The notes under the pieces: model-generated
Database searches by the model: none
Seen by the model: the letters and a program-made list of their open reading frames with translations, nothing else
Told to the model about the DNA's origin: nothing
Assembly: GCF_009769755.1 (NCBI RefSeq)
Contig: NZ_SDWJ01000001.1
Coordinates: forward strand, 1,550,001 to 1,614,000
Reading direction: 5' to 3'
DNA: 64,000 nt
DNA from: Sphingorhabdus profundilacus
GTDB taxonomy: Bacteria > Pseudomonadota > Alphaproteobacteria > Sphingomonadales > Sphingomonadaceae
In this document: positions 18,226 through 27,334 of the stretch, piece by piece
How positions within the stretch are numbered: position 1 is the first letter of the stretch
Layout: each line of letters begins with the position of its first letter
Made by a program: the position numbers and the translations under genes

Positions 18226-18852
18226 ATGGCACACCGCAAACTCCTGCCCGGAAAGCTGGTTATCGCCAGCCACAATGCAGGCAAGGTGCGGGAGATCCGC
18301 GCCCTGCTTGCTCCTTTCGGCATCGAACCGGTTTCAGCGGGCGAACTTGGTTTGCCCGAACCGGAGGAGACAGGCACGACTTTTGCAGAGAACGCATTGC
18401 TAAAAGCACATGCCTCGGGCCAAGGATCGGGCTTGCCTGCCTTGGCCGATGACAGTGGTCTTTGCGTTACGGCGCTGTCCGGTGCGCCGGGTGTGTACAC
18501 CGCGGATTGGGCGGAGAAGCAGGGCTTTGAAGGTGGTCCCGGGCGCGACTGGTATATGGCGATGGGCAAGGTCGAGGGTAAGCTGGCCGAACAGGGACCG
18601 GAAACCGACCGGAGCGCCTATTTCATCTGCACCCTCGCGCTTGTCTGGCCGGATGGCCATGAAGAGGTTTTTGAAGGACGCGTGCAGGGCAGCCTGACAT
18701 GGCCGCCGCGCGGGACATTGGGCTTTGGTTATGATCCGGTGTTTGTGCCGTCCGGCCGGACCGAAACCTTTGCCGAGCTTGATCCGGCGGAAAAGCATGC
18801 GATGAGCCATCGGGCCGATGCCTTTCGCAAACTGGTTGAGGCGGTCTTTTGA
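18226..18852 (+). CDS. rdgB: RdgB/HAM1 family non-canonical purine NTP pyrophosphatase
   Basis: Hydrolyses dITP, dXTP and ITP to the monophosphates, cleaning the nucleotide pool. It is 208 aa, the usual length. The family start motif [15 protein letters not shown], the catalytic centre LADDSGLCV with the following [14 protein letters not shown], and [10 protein letters not shown] with [19 protein letters not shown] are all visible. It lies between rph and hemW, an order common in alphaproteobacteria. The stop overlaps the TTG start of hemW by 3 bases (TTGA). Confidence 0.96.
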   Translation: MAHRKLLPGKLVIASHNAGKVREIRALLAPFGIEPVSAGELGLPEPEETGTTFAENALLKAHASGQGSGLPALADDSGLCVTALSGAPGVYTADWAEKQGFEGGPGRDWYMAMGKVEGKLAEQGPETDRSAYFICTLALVWPDGHEEVFEGRVQGSLTWPPRGTLGFGYDPVFVPSGRTETFAELDPAEKHAMSHRADAFRKLVEAVF

Positions 18853-20009
18853 GCGAACCCCTCGCCCTCTATATCCACTGGCCGTTTTGCATTTCCAAAT
18901 GCCCCTATTGCGATTTTAACAGCCATGTCCGCGAAAGCGTCGACCAAGACGCATGGCGAACTGCCCTGTTGAAGGACATGGCGTATGAAGCCGGGCTGAC
19001 CAAGGGTCGTTCTCTCACCTCCATATTCTTCGGCGGTGGTACGCCATCATTGATGCCGCCTGCTACCGTTTCAGCATTGATTGACGCTGCAGAGGCGCAT
19101 TGGGGCTTTGCTGACGACATCGAGATCACGCTGGAAGCCAATCCCTCCTCGGTCGAGGCTGCGCGCTTTGCAGACGTTGCAAAGGCTGGGGTGAACAGGG
19201 TATCGCTCGGACTTCAGTCCCTTGATGACGGTGCGCTCGCTTTTTTGGGCCGTGCCCACAGCGTTGCCGAAAGCCTCGATGCCCTCTCGATCGCACAGCA
19301 GCATTTCGCACGTGTCAATATCGACCTGATCTACGCCCGTCCCGACCAGACAGCGGACCAATGGGAGGCAGAATTGCGTCAGGCCCTGTCCTTTGGCACT
19401 GACCATATGTCGCTTTATCAATTGACTATTGAACCGGGGACAAGGTTTGAAACCATGGTCCGCACAGGCCAATTCCTGCCAGCGGACAATGATGAGGCGG
19501 CCACGCTTTATGATAGGACGCAATCCCTGACGGCGGCAGCCGGATTGCCAGCTTATGAGATCAGCAACCATTCCCGGCAAGGTTCGGAAAGCCGTCATAA
19601 TTTGAGCTATTGGCGGTATGACGACTATATCGGCATTGGCCCGGGCGCACATGGACGACGTCTGAATAATGCCACCCAACGCCATAAAAAACCTGAAAAT
19701 TTTATTTCGGCAATTAAGCGCAATGGACATGCTCTTGCCAGCGAGGAAGTGCTCGACCCCGCATCACGCGCTACCGAAGCGTTGCTAATGGGCCTGCGTC
19801 TTGCAGAAGGGATATGCCTCGACCGCCTGTCGCAAAAAACGGGCATTGCCCCTGAATCGCTGCTCGATACAGAGGCGGTCGACCGCATCGCGAAGCTGGG
19901 GCTGATCCACCGCTCGGAAAGTCGCGTTATCGTAACGACGCAGGGTATGCCCTTACTCGACGCGATCCTGCCGGAGATAGTAGCGGTTGAGGCAAGCGCG
20001 CCCGCCTGA
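18849..20009 (+). CDS. hemW: Radical SAM heme chaperone HemW (coproporphyrinogen oxidase-like)
   Basis: 386 aa. The radical SAM cluster motif CISKCPYC is at Cys14, Cys18 and Cys21, followed by [19 protein letters not shown] and the C-terminal HemN-like region. HemW binds heme and delivers it to respiratory enzymes. HemN's extra N-terminal features are absent, which favours HemW over true HemN. The start is TTG at 18849 within the rdgB stop (TTGA overlap), giving [13 protein letters not shown]; there is no earlier ATG in frame. Translational coupling to rdgB is likely. Confidence 0.93.
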   Translation: MSEPLALYIHWPFCISKCPYCDFNSHVRESVDQDAWRTALLKDMAYEAGLTKGRSLTSIFFGGGTPSLMPPATVSALIDAAEAHWGFADDIEITLEANPSSVEAARFADVAKAGVNRVSLGLQSLDDGALAFLGRAHSVAESLDALSIAQQHFARVNIDLIYARPDQTADQWEAELRQALSFGTDHMSLYQLTIEPGTRFETMVRTGQFLPADNDEAATLYDRTQSLTAAAGLPAYEISNHSRQGSESRHNLSYWRYDDYIGIGPGAHGRRLNNATQRHKKPENFISAIKRNGHALASEEVLDPASRATEALLMGLRLAEGICLDRLSQKTGIAPESLLDTEAVDRIAKLGLIHRSESRVIVTTQGMPLLDAILPEIVAVEASAPA

Positions 20010-20023
20010 TAGGGTTTCCCGCG

Positions 20024-20917
20024 ATGGCATCCCTGCTCGCCGAATATCAAGCTTTTCTGACCGACAACCGCCGTATGTCGCCACATAGCGTGCGCGCGTA
20101 TCAAGCGACGGCAGAACGTTTAAGCGGGTTTTTGGAGCTTCATTGGGGTGGGACTGTTGACCGCACCGGGCTCATTAAAATCAGCGCAGGCGATTTGCGC
20201 GCCTTTCTTGCAGACCGCCGCATCGATGGATTGACCAACCGGTCGACCGCGCGTGAACTGTCGGCGGTCCGGCATTTTCTGCGCTTTGCTTTGGGTAAAG
20301 ATGCCCATCTACCCGCATTGAAAGGCCCGCGTGTGCAACGCAGCCTGCCGCGTCCGGTCAACCCGGACGATGTCGTCGCCCTTGCCGAAGATGCTGCGGG
20401 TTCGGCGCGCGAAGGATGGGTCGGCGCGCGCGATTGGGCCATTTTACTGTTGCTCTACGGAAGTGGATTGCGGGTTAGTGAGGCGACAGGACTAAAGGGC
20501 GACATACTGCCCTTGGGATCCACTTTGCGGGTTACTGGTAAACGTAACAAAACACGGATTGTCCCTTTGTTGGAGGTAGTTAAAGCCGCAATTGAAGACT
20601 ATATCTTACTATGCCCCTACCCCATGATGCGCGATGAGCCATTGTTCCGCGGATCACGCGGTGGTCCACTATCGCCCGCCTTGATCCGCCGAGCAGTCCA
20701 GGGCGCGCGCGGGCGGTTGGGCTTGTCCGAACGCACCACACCGCACGCGTTGCGCCACAGCTTTGCCACCCACTTGCTGGCAGGGGGCGCGGATCTGCGG
20801 AGCCTTCAGGAATTGTTGGGGCACGCCAGCCTGTCGTCGACGCAGGTCTATACGGCCGTCGATACGGCCATGTTGCTCGACGAATATTTCAACGCGCATC
20901 CCCGCGCGTCGGGGTAG
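20024..20917 (+). CDS. xerC: Tyrosine recombinase XerC
   Basis: Resolves chromosome dimers at dif together with XerD. It is 297 aa. The N-terminal SAM-like core-binding domain (residues ~1-90) precedes the catalytic domain with a complete set of residues: Arg150 (GSGLRVSE), Lys173, His241-x-x-Arg244 (HALRHSFATHLL), His267 (LLGHASLSSTQVYT) and Tyr276. It lies 14 bases after hemW. It looks chromosomal: no att sites or phage genes adjoin it, so it is not a mobile-element integrase. XerC is preferred over XerD by overall resemblance only. Confidence 0.88.
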   Translation: MASLLAEYQAFLTDNRRMSPHSVRAYQATAERLSGFLELHWGGTVDRTGLIKISAGDLRAFLADRRIDGLTNRSTARELSAVRHFLRFALGKDAHLPALKGPRVQRSLPRPVNPDDVVALAEDAAGSAREGWVGARDWAILLLLYGSGLRVSEATGLKGDILPLGSTLRVTGKRNKTRIVPLLEVVKAAIEDYILLCPYPMMRDEPLFRGSRGGPLSPALIRRAVQGARGRLGLSERTTPHALRHSFATHLLAGGADLRSLQELLGHASLSSTQVYTAVDTAMLLDEYFNAHPRASG

Positions 20918-20946
20918 CATCGGGACGGTCCCAAACCGACCTTCGC

Positions 20947-21543
20947 CTATTCGGGTTTCCAGCGAATAAGCCGCCAGAAATAGCCGAGCACGATAAGCAC
21001 GATAACCGCTGTCGACAGCGGCCCCAATATTTTTTCGACATCTTCAAATTGGGAACCGAGCGCATAGCCGGCCCCGGCAAGTGCGGCGCTCCATCCGGCG
21101 GTGCCAATCGTTGAGAACACCAAAAACCGGCGGAGTGACATGCCGAATATCCCGGCTGGGATCGAAATCAGTGACCGCAAGGTCGGAAGCATTCGGGCAA
21201 CGAGCACGATGATCGAGCCATGTTTTTGAAACAGTTCATGCCCCCGCTCAATCTCTTTCCAGTTTAGCGTGAGCCAACGGCCATAGCGGTCGGCAAAGCG
21301 GCGCAGTCTGTCCGAACCGAATTTGACCGCCAGCCAGAACCAGAGATAGTTGCCCAGCATAGCACCTGCCGTTCCGGCACCCACGACCCCTGCAAACGTC
21401 ATGTTACCGCGCGATGCAGATACGCCTGCGACGGTCATGATCACCTCAGACGGTACAGGCGGAAATACGGTTTCCAGAAACATGAGGAGGGCAACGCCCC
21501 AATAGCCGCCTTGATCGACGAGCCGGATTATCCAGTCATCCAT
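20947..21543 (-). CDS. DedA family membrane protein
   Basis: A 198-aa inner-membrane protein of the DedA/VTT family, proposed to flip undecaprenyl phosphate or phospholipids. Signature elements: FLETVFPPVPSEVIM near the N-terminus, GAMLGNYLWFWLAVKFG, the helix-Arg motif ARMLPTLRSLISIPAGI and a final hydrophobic helix. Monocistronic by appearance, 7 bases from the end of gshB on the same strand, so it may be cotranscribed after it. Confidence 0.92.
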   Translation of the reverse strand: MDDWIIRLVDQGGYWGVALLMFLETVFPPVPSEVIMTVAGVSASRGNMTFAGVVGAGTAGAMLGNYLWFWLAVKFGSDRLRRFADRYGRWLTLNWKEIERGHELFQKHGSIIVLVARMLPTLRSLISIPAGIFGMSLRRFLVFSTIGTAGWSAALAGAGYALGSQFEDVEKILGPLSTAVIVLIVLGYFWRLIRWKPE

Positions 21544-21550
21544 GTCTTTA

Positions 21551-22504
21551 TCAGGCTAACCGGATTTCAATCGCGTTCCAGATCATTCCTGCGGTATCGG
21601 TACCGTTGAAACGGTCGATTGCGACAATTCCGGTCGGGGATGTGACGTTTATTTCGGTCAGCCACTCACCGCCGATGACATCAATGCCAACGAAAATGAG
21701 GCCCAGTTCCTTCAACCGCGGCCCCATAGCGGTGCAGATTTCCTGTTCGCGCTGGGTCAGCTCCGTCGCCTCGGCGCTGCCGCCGACTGCCAGATTGGAC
21801 CGAAACTCACCTTCCCCCGGCCTCCGGTTGATCGCGCCAGCCACAACGCCGTCGATTAACACGATCCGTTTGTCGCCCTTGGCCACATCGGGCAGGAAAG
21901 GCTGAACCATGTGGGGTTCGGGCCAGGTGCCGTTGAACACTTCAAGCAAGGCGCCCAGATTGTCGCCTTCAGGAGGAACCCGGAAAATTGCTTTTCCGCC
22001 ATTGCCGTGCAGCGGCTTGATAACAACTGCGCCATGTTCTTTCTGGAAGGCACGGATTTCGTCGGTCGAACGTGTAATCAACGTCGGCGGCATGTACCGG
22101 CGATAGTCCAGCACCATCACCTTTTCCGGTGCGTTACGAACGCTTGCCGGATTATTGACCACCAAAGTCTCACCCTCGATCCGTTCAAGAAGGTGCGTTG
22201 CCGTGATATAGCCGACGTGAAAAGGCGGGTCCTGCCGCATCAGAACGACATCAATATCCGACCCCAGGTCAATGCGCCGGGCTTCGCCAAAACGGTAATG
22301 CGCGCCCTCCACCCGCTGGACGTCATATACCGGATGCGCCCACGCGGTAAGCCGGTCATCAGCGTCCAATGTCAGCGTTGCGACATCATAATGCCAGATG
22401 TCATAACCCCGTGCCTGGGCGGAGAGCATCAGCGCAAAGCTGGAATCGCCGTGGATGTTGATACCGTCCATCGGGTCCATCTGGACTGCGACTTTGATTG
22501 TCAT
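21551..22504 (-). CDS. gshB: Glutathione synthetase
   Basis: Joins gamma-glutamylcysteine and glycine with ATP. It is 317 aa, the normal bacterial length. The ATP-grasp domain shows VIKPLHGNGGKAIFRV, MVQPFLPDVAKGDKRIVLIDG and the C-terminal INVTSPTGIVAID metal/substrate motif. The N-terminus MTIKVAVQMDPMDGINIHGD matches the family and supports the ATG at 22504. It lies 11 bases downstream of yraN. gshA is not in the window. Confidence 0.96.
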   Translation of the reverse strand: MTIKVAVQMDPMDGINIHGDSSFALMLSAQARGYDIWHYDVATLTLDADDRLTAWAHPVYDVQRVEGAHYRFGEARRIDLGSDIDVVLMRQDPPFHVGYITATHLLERIEGETLVVNNPASVRNAPEKVMVLDYRRYMPPTLITRSTDEIRAFQKEHGAVVIKPLHGNGGKAIFRVPPEGDNLGALLEVFNGTWPEPHMVQPFLPDVAKGDKRIVLIDGVVAGAINRRPGEGEFRSNLAVGGSAEATELTQREQEICTAMGPRLKELGLIFVGIDVIGGEWLTEINVTSPTGIVAIDRFNGTDTAGMIWNAIEIRLA

Positions 22505-22515
22505 TCTGTGGGTCC

Positions 22516-22866
22516 CTATCCGTGCCAGACGTTTTGCAGATGGTGTGGCCACCGCCAAGGTGCAACCAATATTACATCAATCTGCATATTTTCAGTATCC
22601 TTGCCATATTTAGGCAAGAGGATTTCAGCCGCCGCCGCAACGCGGCGCAACCGATAGGCGTCGATCGCGGTGGCAAGGTCTATCGCCTTGCTTCGCATCT
22701 TGACCTCGACAAAGGCAACCGTCTTGCCCCGGCGGGCAATCAGGTCGACCTCACCGCGCGGCGTTTTCACGCGCGCTCCTACGATCCGCCACCCCCGGAA
22801 ACGCAGAAACCAGGCCGCCATCGCTTCACCCCTGCGTCCCCGCTTTTCGGCAATGGCACGATTCAT
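22516..22866 (-). CDS. YraN family protein (UPF0102)
   Basis: A 116-aa predicted nuclease-like protein of the PD-(D/E)XK/Holliday-junction-resolvase-like fold. Its core shows GEVDLIARRGKTVAFVEVK, with the Asp and the Glu-x-Lys typical of the fold. The N-terminal GRRGEAMAAWFLRFRGWRIV is also standard. It overlaps rsmI by 4 bases (ATGA), the conserved rsmI-yraN arrangement seen in many proteobacteria. Its biological role is unproven. Confidence 0.92.
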   Translation of the reverse strand: MNRAIAEKRGRRGEAMAAWFLRFRGWRIVGARVKTPRGEVDLIARRGKTVAFVEVKMRSKAIDLATAIDAYRLRRVAAAAEILLPKYGKDTENMQIDVILVAPWRWPHHLQNVWHG

Positions 22867-23696
22867 TTGCCCTTGATCTCCGTTGCCCGTGCATAAAGGG
22901 CAGATCGTTCCAGCCCGAATTTCCTGGCAATGGCACCAGCCGCCTTTGCAGCGGACATGCTTTGCAGCGCCTCGCGCAAGGCAGCATCGACATCACTTGC
23001 GTCAACGGCAACCGTCTCCTCTGTCGGTGGGCCGATGATCAGGACAATTTCACCCTTCGGCTCCTGCGCGGTGTAACGGGCCGCAAGCTCGGCCGCGGTG
23101 CCGGTCACGACTTCTTCAAATTTCTTGGTCAGTTCGCGGGCAACCGCCACGTCCCGGTCGCCGTAGATTTCCGATATTGTTTCGAGCGACGCGGCAAGAC
23201 GTGGGCCGCTTTCATAGAAGACAAGCGTCGCCTTGATCGGCGCCAGTTCCAGCAGCGCATCGGCGCGTGCCTTTGCCCTGTTAGGCAAAAAGCCGGAAAA
23301 AAGGAAACGATCGGTGGGAAGACCGGAAATGGATAAAGCCGCAATCACGGCGCTCGCACCCGGAATGGTGTAAACCGGCACGCCTGCCTCGCGCGCTGCG
23401 CGGACAAGTTTATAGCCCGGATCGGATATCAACGGGGTTCCGGCATCCGATACCAAAGCGACCACGCCGTCGCGGGCTGCGGCAATCAGGCTGTCCCGAT
23501 CATTTGGGCTGCTATGGTCATTATAGCGGCGCATTTTCTTTTTGAAACCAAGATGATGCAACAATTTACCAGTGACGCGGCTGTCCTCTACCGCAACGAT
23601 TTCTGCCGCATCCAGAACAGCAATTGCCCGTTGTGACATATCTGCAAGGTTGCCGATGGGGGTCGCAACGACATATAAGCCCGACTCGAACGACAT
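22863..23696 (-). CDS. rsmI: 16S rRNA (cytidine-1402-2'-O)-methyltransferase
   Basis: A SAM-dependent tetrapyrrole-methylase-fold enzyme that 2'-O-methylates C1402 of 16S rRNA. It is 277 aa. Family motifs LYVVATPIGNLADMS at the start, VAVEDSRVTGKLL, ALVSDAGTPLISDPG and the C-terminal EIVLIIGPP are all present. ATG at 23696 is preferred over TTG at 23711. It is divergent from the LpoA-like gene, with a 33-base gap between start codons. Confidence 0.96.
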   Translation of the reverse strand: MSFESGLYVVATPIGNLADMSQRAIAVLDAAEIVAVEDSRVTGKLLHHLGFKKKMRRYNDHSSPNDRDSLIAAARDGVVALVSDAGTPLISDPGYKLVRAAREAGVPVYTIPGASAVIAALSISGLPTDRFLFSGFLPNRAKARADALLELAPIKATLVFYESGPRLAASLETISEIYGDRDVAVARELTKKFEEVVTGTAAELAARYTAQEPKGEIVLIIGPPTEETVAVDASDVDAALREALQSMSAAKAAGAIARKFGLERSALYARATEIKGK

Positions 23697-23729
23697 CAAA
23701 ACAACAAGCAATTCGTTGAGGGCTCAGAC

Positions 23730-24899
23730 ATGATTGCATCCATTGCAGCAACCGGCGCGCAGCCGCAAGCCATAGCGCGTGGAATCAACAGGATCGTTGC
23801 GCTTGCGATGATCGTCCTTTTGGCCGCGTGCGCTGCCGTGCCGCGTGGCGGTGAAGGTCCGCCGCCGGTCGTGACGCCCGACCCGCTGGATAGTTTGCAC
23901 CGTGTTGCGCTGCTTCTGCCCGTAACTGGTCCAGACGGCGATGTTGGCCTGTCCATAGCCAACGCAACTGCTCTGGCCCTTTCGGATACCAAGGCGACCA
24001 ATATCCGGCTGATTACATATGACACAGCGCAAGGCGTTGCCGCCGCAACGAAGCGCGCCATTGCCGACGGCAACAAGTTGATACTTGGTCCCTTGCGCGG
24101 TGAAAATGTGGCCGAAGCCGCCGCTATCGCCCGCCCGGCAGGCATTCCAATCATCAGTTTTTCCAACGATGTCGGCGTTGCCGGCCAAAATGTCTTCCTG
24201 CTCGGACATCTGCCGAATCAGTCGATTGATCGTGTTGTGCGCTTCGCAAAGGCTAAGGGGCTAAACCGCTTTGGCGGTGTGGTTTCCAACAATGTCTATG
24301 GCCAACGGGCGCAGGCAAATCTGGTGAATTCGGTTCGCAATGCAGGCGGCATTCTGGTCGGTGTACAAGAATCGGATGGAGGTGCCGCATCTGCCGACGC
24401 CGCCGCCCGTCGCCTTGCCCAAATGGGGCAGATTGATGCGGTTTTAATCGCCGATAGCGGCCGCGCCGCCGTTGTTGCAGTTCCAGCGCTGCGCCGCAAC
24501 GGATTGCGGAATGCCAAGATATTGGGCACGGATTTATGGAATATCGACGGTTCGCTGGCCAGCAGCTCGCCCATTTATGGCGCTTGGTTCGCGAGTGTTT
24601 CTGACACATTATACAATCAATATGCGACCAAATATCGTGCCCGATACAATAAAGCTCCGCTGCGTTTGTCCAGCCTTGGCTATGATTCGGTTTTGCTGGT
24701 CGTGCGCGTCGCGCGCGACTGGCGTCCGGGCAGCAAGTTTCCGGTAACGCAGCTCATCGACCCTCAAGGCTTTATCGGCGTTGATGGAGCCTTCCGCTTC
24801 ATGAACAACGGCCTGACGGAACGGATGCTGGAGGTGCAGGAAATTCAGGCAGGTAAGTTCGTGACCGTCGATGCTGCCCCGACGTCATTTGTGAAATGA
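23730..24899 (+). CDS. LpoA-like penicillin-binding protein activator (periplasmic lipoprotein)
   Basis: A 389-aa protein with an N-terminal lipobox (VLLAAC, lipidated Cys about residue 34) and a type I periplasmic-binding fold (VALLLPVTGPDGDVGLSIANA, LILGPLRGENV, GIPIISFSNDVG). This combination beside divergent rsmI and yraN is the LpoA/YraM context, where the protein activates a penicillin-binding protein in peptidoglycan synthesis. An ATG with GAGGG upstream gives about 17 residues before the hydrophobic stretch. It lacks the N-terminal TPR half of E. coli LpoA. An amino-acid-binding protein is the alternative. Confidence 0.8.
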   Translation: MIASIAATGAQPQAIARGINRIVALAMIVLLAACAAVPRGGEGPPPVVTPDPLDSLHRVALLLPVTGPDGDVGLSIANATALALSDTKATNIRLITYDTAQGVAAATKRAIADGNKLILGPLRGENVAEAAAIARPAGIPIISFSNDVGVAGQNVFLLGHLPNQSIDRVVRFAKAKGLNRFGGVVSNNVYGQRAQANLVNSVRNAGGILVGVQESDGGAASADAAARRLAQMGQIDAVLIADSGRAAVVAVPALRRNGLRNAKILGTDLWNIDGSLASSSPIYGAWFASVSDTLYNQYATKYRARYNKAPLRLSSLGYDSVLLVVRVARDWRPGSKFPVTQLIDPQGFIGVDGAFRFMNNGLTERMLEVQEIQAGKFVTVDAAPTSFVK

Positions 24900-24936
24900 G
24901 GGGGCGGGAGTTTCTGCACTTTTACAGCGCCCCCTC
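24898..24936 (+). terminator. Inverted repeat overlapping the stop of the LpoA-like gene
   Basis: GAGGGGGCG (24898-24906) and CGCCCCCTC (24928-24936) pair perfectly over 9 bp with a 21-base loop; the stem includes the last two bases of the stop codon. There is no T-run. A terminator or an mRNA 3'-end protecting stem is likely. Confidence 0.45.
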
Positions 24937-24940
24937 CGCT

Positions 24941-24968
24941 GCGACCGGCGAATGAATTCGTCGGTCGC
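24941..24968. terminator. Second inverted repeat after the LpoA-like gene
   Basis: GCGACCG-x-CGAAT and ATTCG-x-CGGTCGC form a 13-position stem with one mismatch and a 2-base centre. It immediately follows the first stem; no T-run follows. Confidence 0.45.
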
Positions 24969-24985
24969 GTACCCATCTATCTTCA

Positions 24986-25035
24986 TTGAAAACCCAAAAT
25001 CGTCTTCCTGTTGAAAACCCAAAATCGTCATCCTG
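24986..25035. repeat. Tandem 25-base direct repeat
   Basis: Two adjacent copies (24986-25010 and 25011-25035) start TTGAAAACCC and end TCCTG, differing at one base. The second copy runs into the left arm of the REP-like inverted repeat. The 24900-25200 gap holds no gene that I can see, only these repeats and AT-rich sequence. Confidence 0.85.
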
Positions 25036-25100
25036 AACTTGTTTCAGGATCTTAGTTTTCAACGTCGCAAATAAGACCCTGAAACAAGTTCAGGGTGACG
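25026..25100. repeat. REP-like double hairpin, copy 1
   Basis: Two 29-base arms (25026-25054 and 25072-25100) are inverted copies differing at 2 positions. Each arm is itself a hairpin: ATCCTGAA-CTTGT-TTCAGGAT (25030-25050) and ACCCTGAA-ACAAG-TTCAGGGT (25076-25096). The same element occurs at 46284-46343. Confidence 0.85.
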
Positions 25101-25200
25101 AAGTGTGAAATTTCACAAACGGAGTTGGTGAGGGTATTCCGCGATTAAGTGAGCACGAACCTTTTAGATGCTTATAAAAAGAACAAAGCTCCACCCAAGC

Positions 25201-25755
25201 TTAATGGTTGCAATGTTCCCCATGCACATGGCCGCCGCCCAGTTTCCGGGCCTTTTCGATTTTCTTCAACACCATTTGCCGCTTCAGCCGCGACAGATGG
25301 TCGATGAATAATATACCCTCAAGATGGTCCATTTCGTGCTGAAGGCATGTGGCCATGAGATCGTCCATGGTTTCTTCATGCACCTTGCCATCCAGGTCTT
25401 GCCAGCGGGTGCGAATTTTGGCGGGGCGTTCGACTTCGGCATATTGGTCGGGTACCGACAGGCAACCTTCGTTATAAACCGAATGCTCTTCCGATGGATC
25501 AAGTATCTCGGGATTCACAAAGACGCGGGGGTTGCGGATACTTTCGCCGTCAGGGCCTTCATCCTGTAAATCGATGACCAGCAGCCGCTTGGGCACCCCG
25601 ACCTGAATAGCGGCCAAGCCAATACCGGGGGCGGCGTACATGGTTTCAAACATGTCATCGACTAGTTTCTTCAGCTCCGCGTCAAAGCTTTCCACGCGTG
25701 TGGAGATGGTTTTCAGCCGCGGATCGGGCACTTCAAGAATAGGTAAGATGGCCAT
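25201..25755 (-). CDS. def: Peptide deformylase
   Basis: Removes the formyl group from nascent N-terminal Met. It is 184 aa. All three active-site motifs are intact: GIGLAAIQVG (Gln51), EGCLSV (Cys98) and QHEMDH (His140, Glu141, His144), the metal ligands and catalytic Glu. The C-terminus ends in a His-rich tail, GGGHVHGEHCNH. It lies near recR on the same strand, and fmt, its pathway partner, is 670 bases away on the opposite strand. Confidence 0.97.
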   Translation of the reverse strand: MAILPILEVPDPRLKTISTRVESFDAELKKLVDDMFETMYAAPGIGLAAIQVGVPKRLLVIDLQDEGPDGESIRNPRVFVNPEILDPSEEHSVYNEGCLSVPDQYAEVERPAKIRTRWQDLDGKVHEETMDDLMATCLQHEMDHLEGILFIDHLSRLKRQMVLKKIEKARKLGGGHVHGEHCNH

Positions 25756-25786
25756 GGGTCGCAGATAGGCATGGCCGCGACATAAA

Positions 25787-26383
25787 TCAACCGACCGGAC
25801 GCCTCGCCCTTAACGCCTGCGCCAATGTCCCGTCATCGAGATAATCCAGTTCGCCGCCCACGGGCACGCCATGGGCCAATTGCGTCAGGCGGATGGCAAA
25901 GGATTCCAGCCGTTCGGCCAGATAATGGGCGGTCGTTTGCCCTTCCAGCGTAGCGTTCATGGCCAATACAACTTCATCCACACCGCCAGCCGCCACGCGG
26001 GCAATCAAGCTGTCAATATTCAGATCTTCTGGACGGACGCCATCCAGCGCAGAAAGTTTGCCCCCAAGGATATGATATTTTCCCGGAAACAGCCGTGACC
26101 GGTCAAGCGCCCACAAATCAGGCACATCTTCCACCACACAGATTGATCGTGTGTCGCGGCGCGGATCGACGCATATCCCGCACGGGTTTGTGGTATCGAT
26201 ATTTCCGCAAATATCGCACATCACCAATCGTTGCTCGACCTGTTCCAAGGCGCGCAATAGCGGCTGCAAAACGGTCTCGCGCTTTTTCATCAGGTGCAGG
26301 ACAACGCGCCGGGCCGAGCGCGGACCAAGACCCGGTAGTTTCGACAGGGCTTGTGCCAATGCGTCTATTTCTTGCGATGCCAT
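25787..26383 (-). CDS. recR: Recombination protein RecR
   Basis: RecFOR-pathway protein that helps load RecA at gaps. It is 198 aa. The N-terminal helix-hairpin-helix ([19 protein letters not shown]), the zinc finger starting CDICGNID and closing with PCGIC, and the TOPRIM domain ([29 protein letters not shown]) are all present. It is divergent from fmt with a 42-base gap and lies 31 bases upstream of def. Confidence 0.97.
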   Translation of the reverse strand: MASQEIDALAQALSKLPGLGPRSARRVVLHLMKKRETVLQPLLRALEQVEQRLVMCDICGNIDTTNPCGICVDPRRDTRSICVVEDVPDLWALDRSRLFPGKYHILGGKLSALDGVRPEDLNIDSLIARVAAGGVDEVVLAMNATLEGQTTAHYLAERLESFAIRLTQLAHGVPVGGELDYLDDGTLAQALRARRPVG

Positions 26384-26425
26384 GCACCACGTCTTAGGGG
26401 GCTTTCAAACAAAGGAAAAGTCACG

Positions 26426-27334
26426 ATGCGCCTTGCCTTTATGGGAACACCGGAATTTGCGGTTCCAAGCCTTGATGCCCTGGTCGCTGCGGGGCATGAG
26501 GTTGTAGCCGTCTATACCCAGCCGCCGCGCCCCGCCAACCGGGGCAAGAAGCTGACGCCATCGGCGGTACAGCAACGGGCTGTGGAACTTGGCTTGCCCG
26601 TGCGAAGCCCCCTGACGCTTCGCAACGCCGAAGCACAGGCGGAGTTTGCAGCGCTCAAGCTCGATGTCGCGGTCGTCGCGGCCTATGGCCTGATTTTGCC
26701 GCAAGCCGTTTTGGACGCACCGAAATTTGGCTGCCTCAACGTCCATGGCTCCCTGCTCCCGCGCTGGCGCGGGGCTGCGCCGGTGCAGCGTGCCATTTTA
26801 GCGGGCGACCGGACCACAGGCGTCATGGTCATGCAAATGGAGGCCGGCTTGGATACAGGTCCGGTTCGCGCAACAACCGAAATTGAAATTGGCAGCAAAA
26901 CAACAGGCGAGTTGACCGCCGAACTCGCCGAACTCGGGGCAGAATTGATGGTCATCGTCTTGCAAGACATGGCAGCGCATCCGGCCATCGCGCAATCCGG
27001 CGAGGGTATTACCTATGCCGCCAAAATCGACAAGGCCGAAACCCGCCTCGATTTTTTGCAACCCGCCGAAGTGGTCGAACGCCAAATCCGTGCGTTCAAC
27101 CCGGCCCCAGGCGCCTGGTTCGAATATGAAGGTGAGCGCTATCGCATATTGGAAGCAAAGGTCATTCCCGCACCGCCTGCACATCCCGGCGAAGTGTTGG
27201 ATGATTGCCTCACCATAGCATGCGGCACGGATTCGATCAGCCCAAGCTTGATCCAACGCGCCGGAAAGCCTGCCATGCCGACTGCCGATCTGCTGCGCGG
27301 GAAGCCTATTGTACAGGGCACTATCCTCGCATGA
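26426..27334 (+). CDS. fmt: Methionyl-tRNA formyltransferase
   Basis: Formylates initiator Met-tRNA using 10-formyl-tetrahydrofolate. It is 302 aa. The N-terminal catalytic domain shows [14 protein letters not shown] and the active segment [20 protein letters not shown]; the C-terminal OB-like domain follows ([15 protein letters not shown]). ATG at 26426 has an AAGGAAA site about 9 bases upstream. The stop overlaps the truA ATG (ATGA), so truA is coupled to it. This is the def-fmt functional pair, here split between strands around recR. Confidence 0.97.
   Translation: MRLAFMGTPEFAVPSLDALVAAGHEVVAVYTQPPRPANRGKKLTPSAVQQRAVELGLPVRSPLTLRNAEAQAEFAALKLDVAVVAAYGLILPQAVLDAPKFGCLNVHGSLLPRWRGAAPVQRAILAGDRTTGVMVMQMEAGLDTGPVRATTEIEIGSKTTGELTAELAELGAELMVIVLQDMAAHPAIAQSGEGITYAAKIDKAETRLDFLQPAEVVERQIRAFNPAPGAWFEYEGERYRILEAKVIPAPPAHPGEVLDDCLTIACGTDSISPSLIQRAGKPAMPTADLLRGKPIVQGTILA

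Noticed and set aside
20024-20917. XerC-like recombinase as a possible mobile-element integrase
   Set aside because: It is of XerC length with a normal catalytic set, follows hemW by 14 bases and has no att repeats, tRNA or phage genes beside it.
24900-25200. CRISPR-like array suspected from the tandem 25-mers and inverted repeats
   Set aside because: Only two adjacent copies without spacers and no cas genes.
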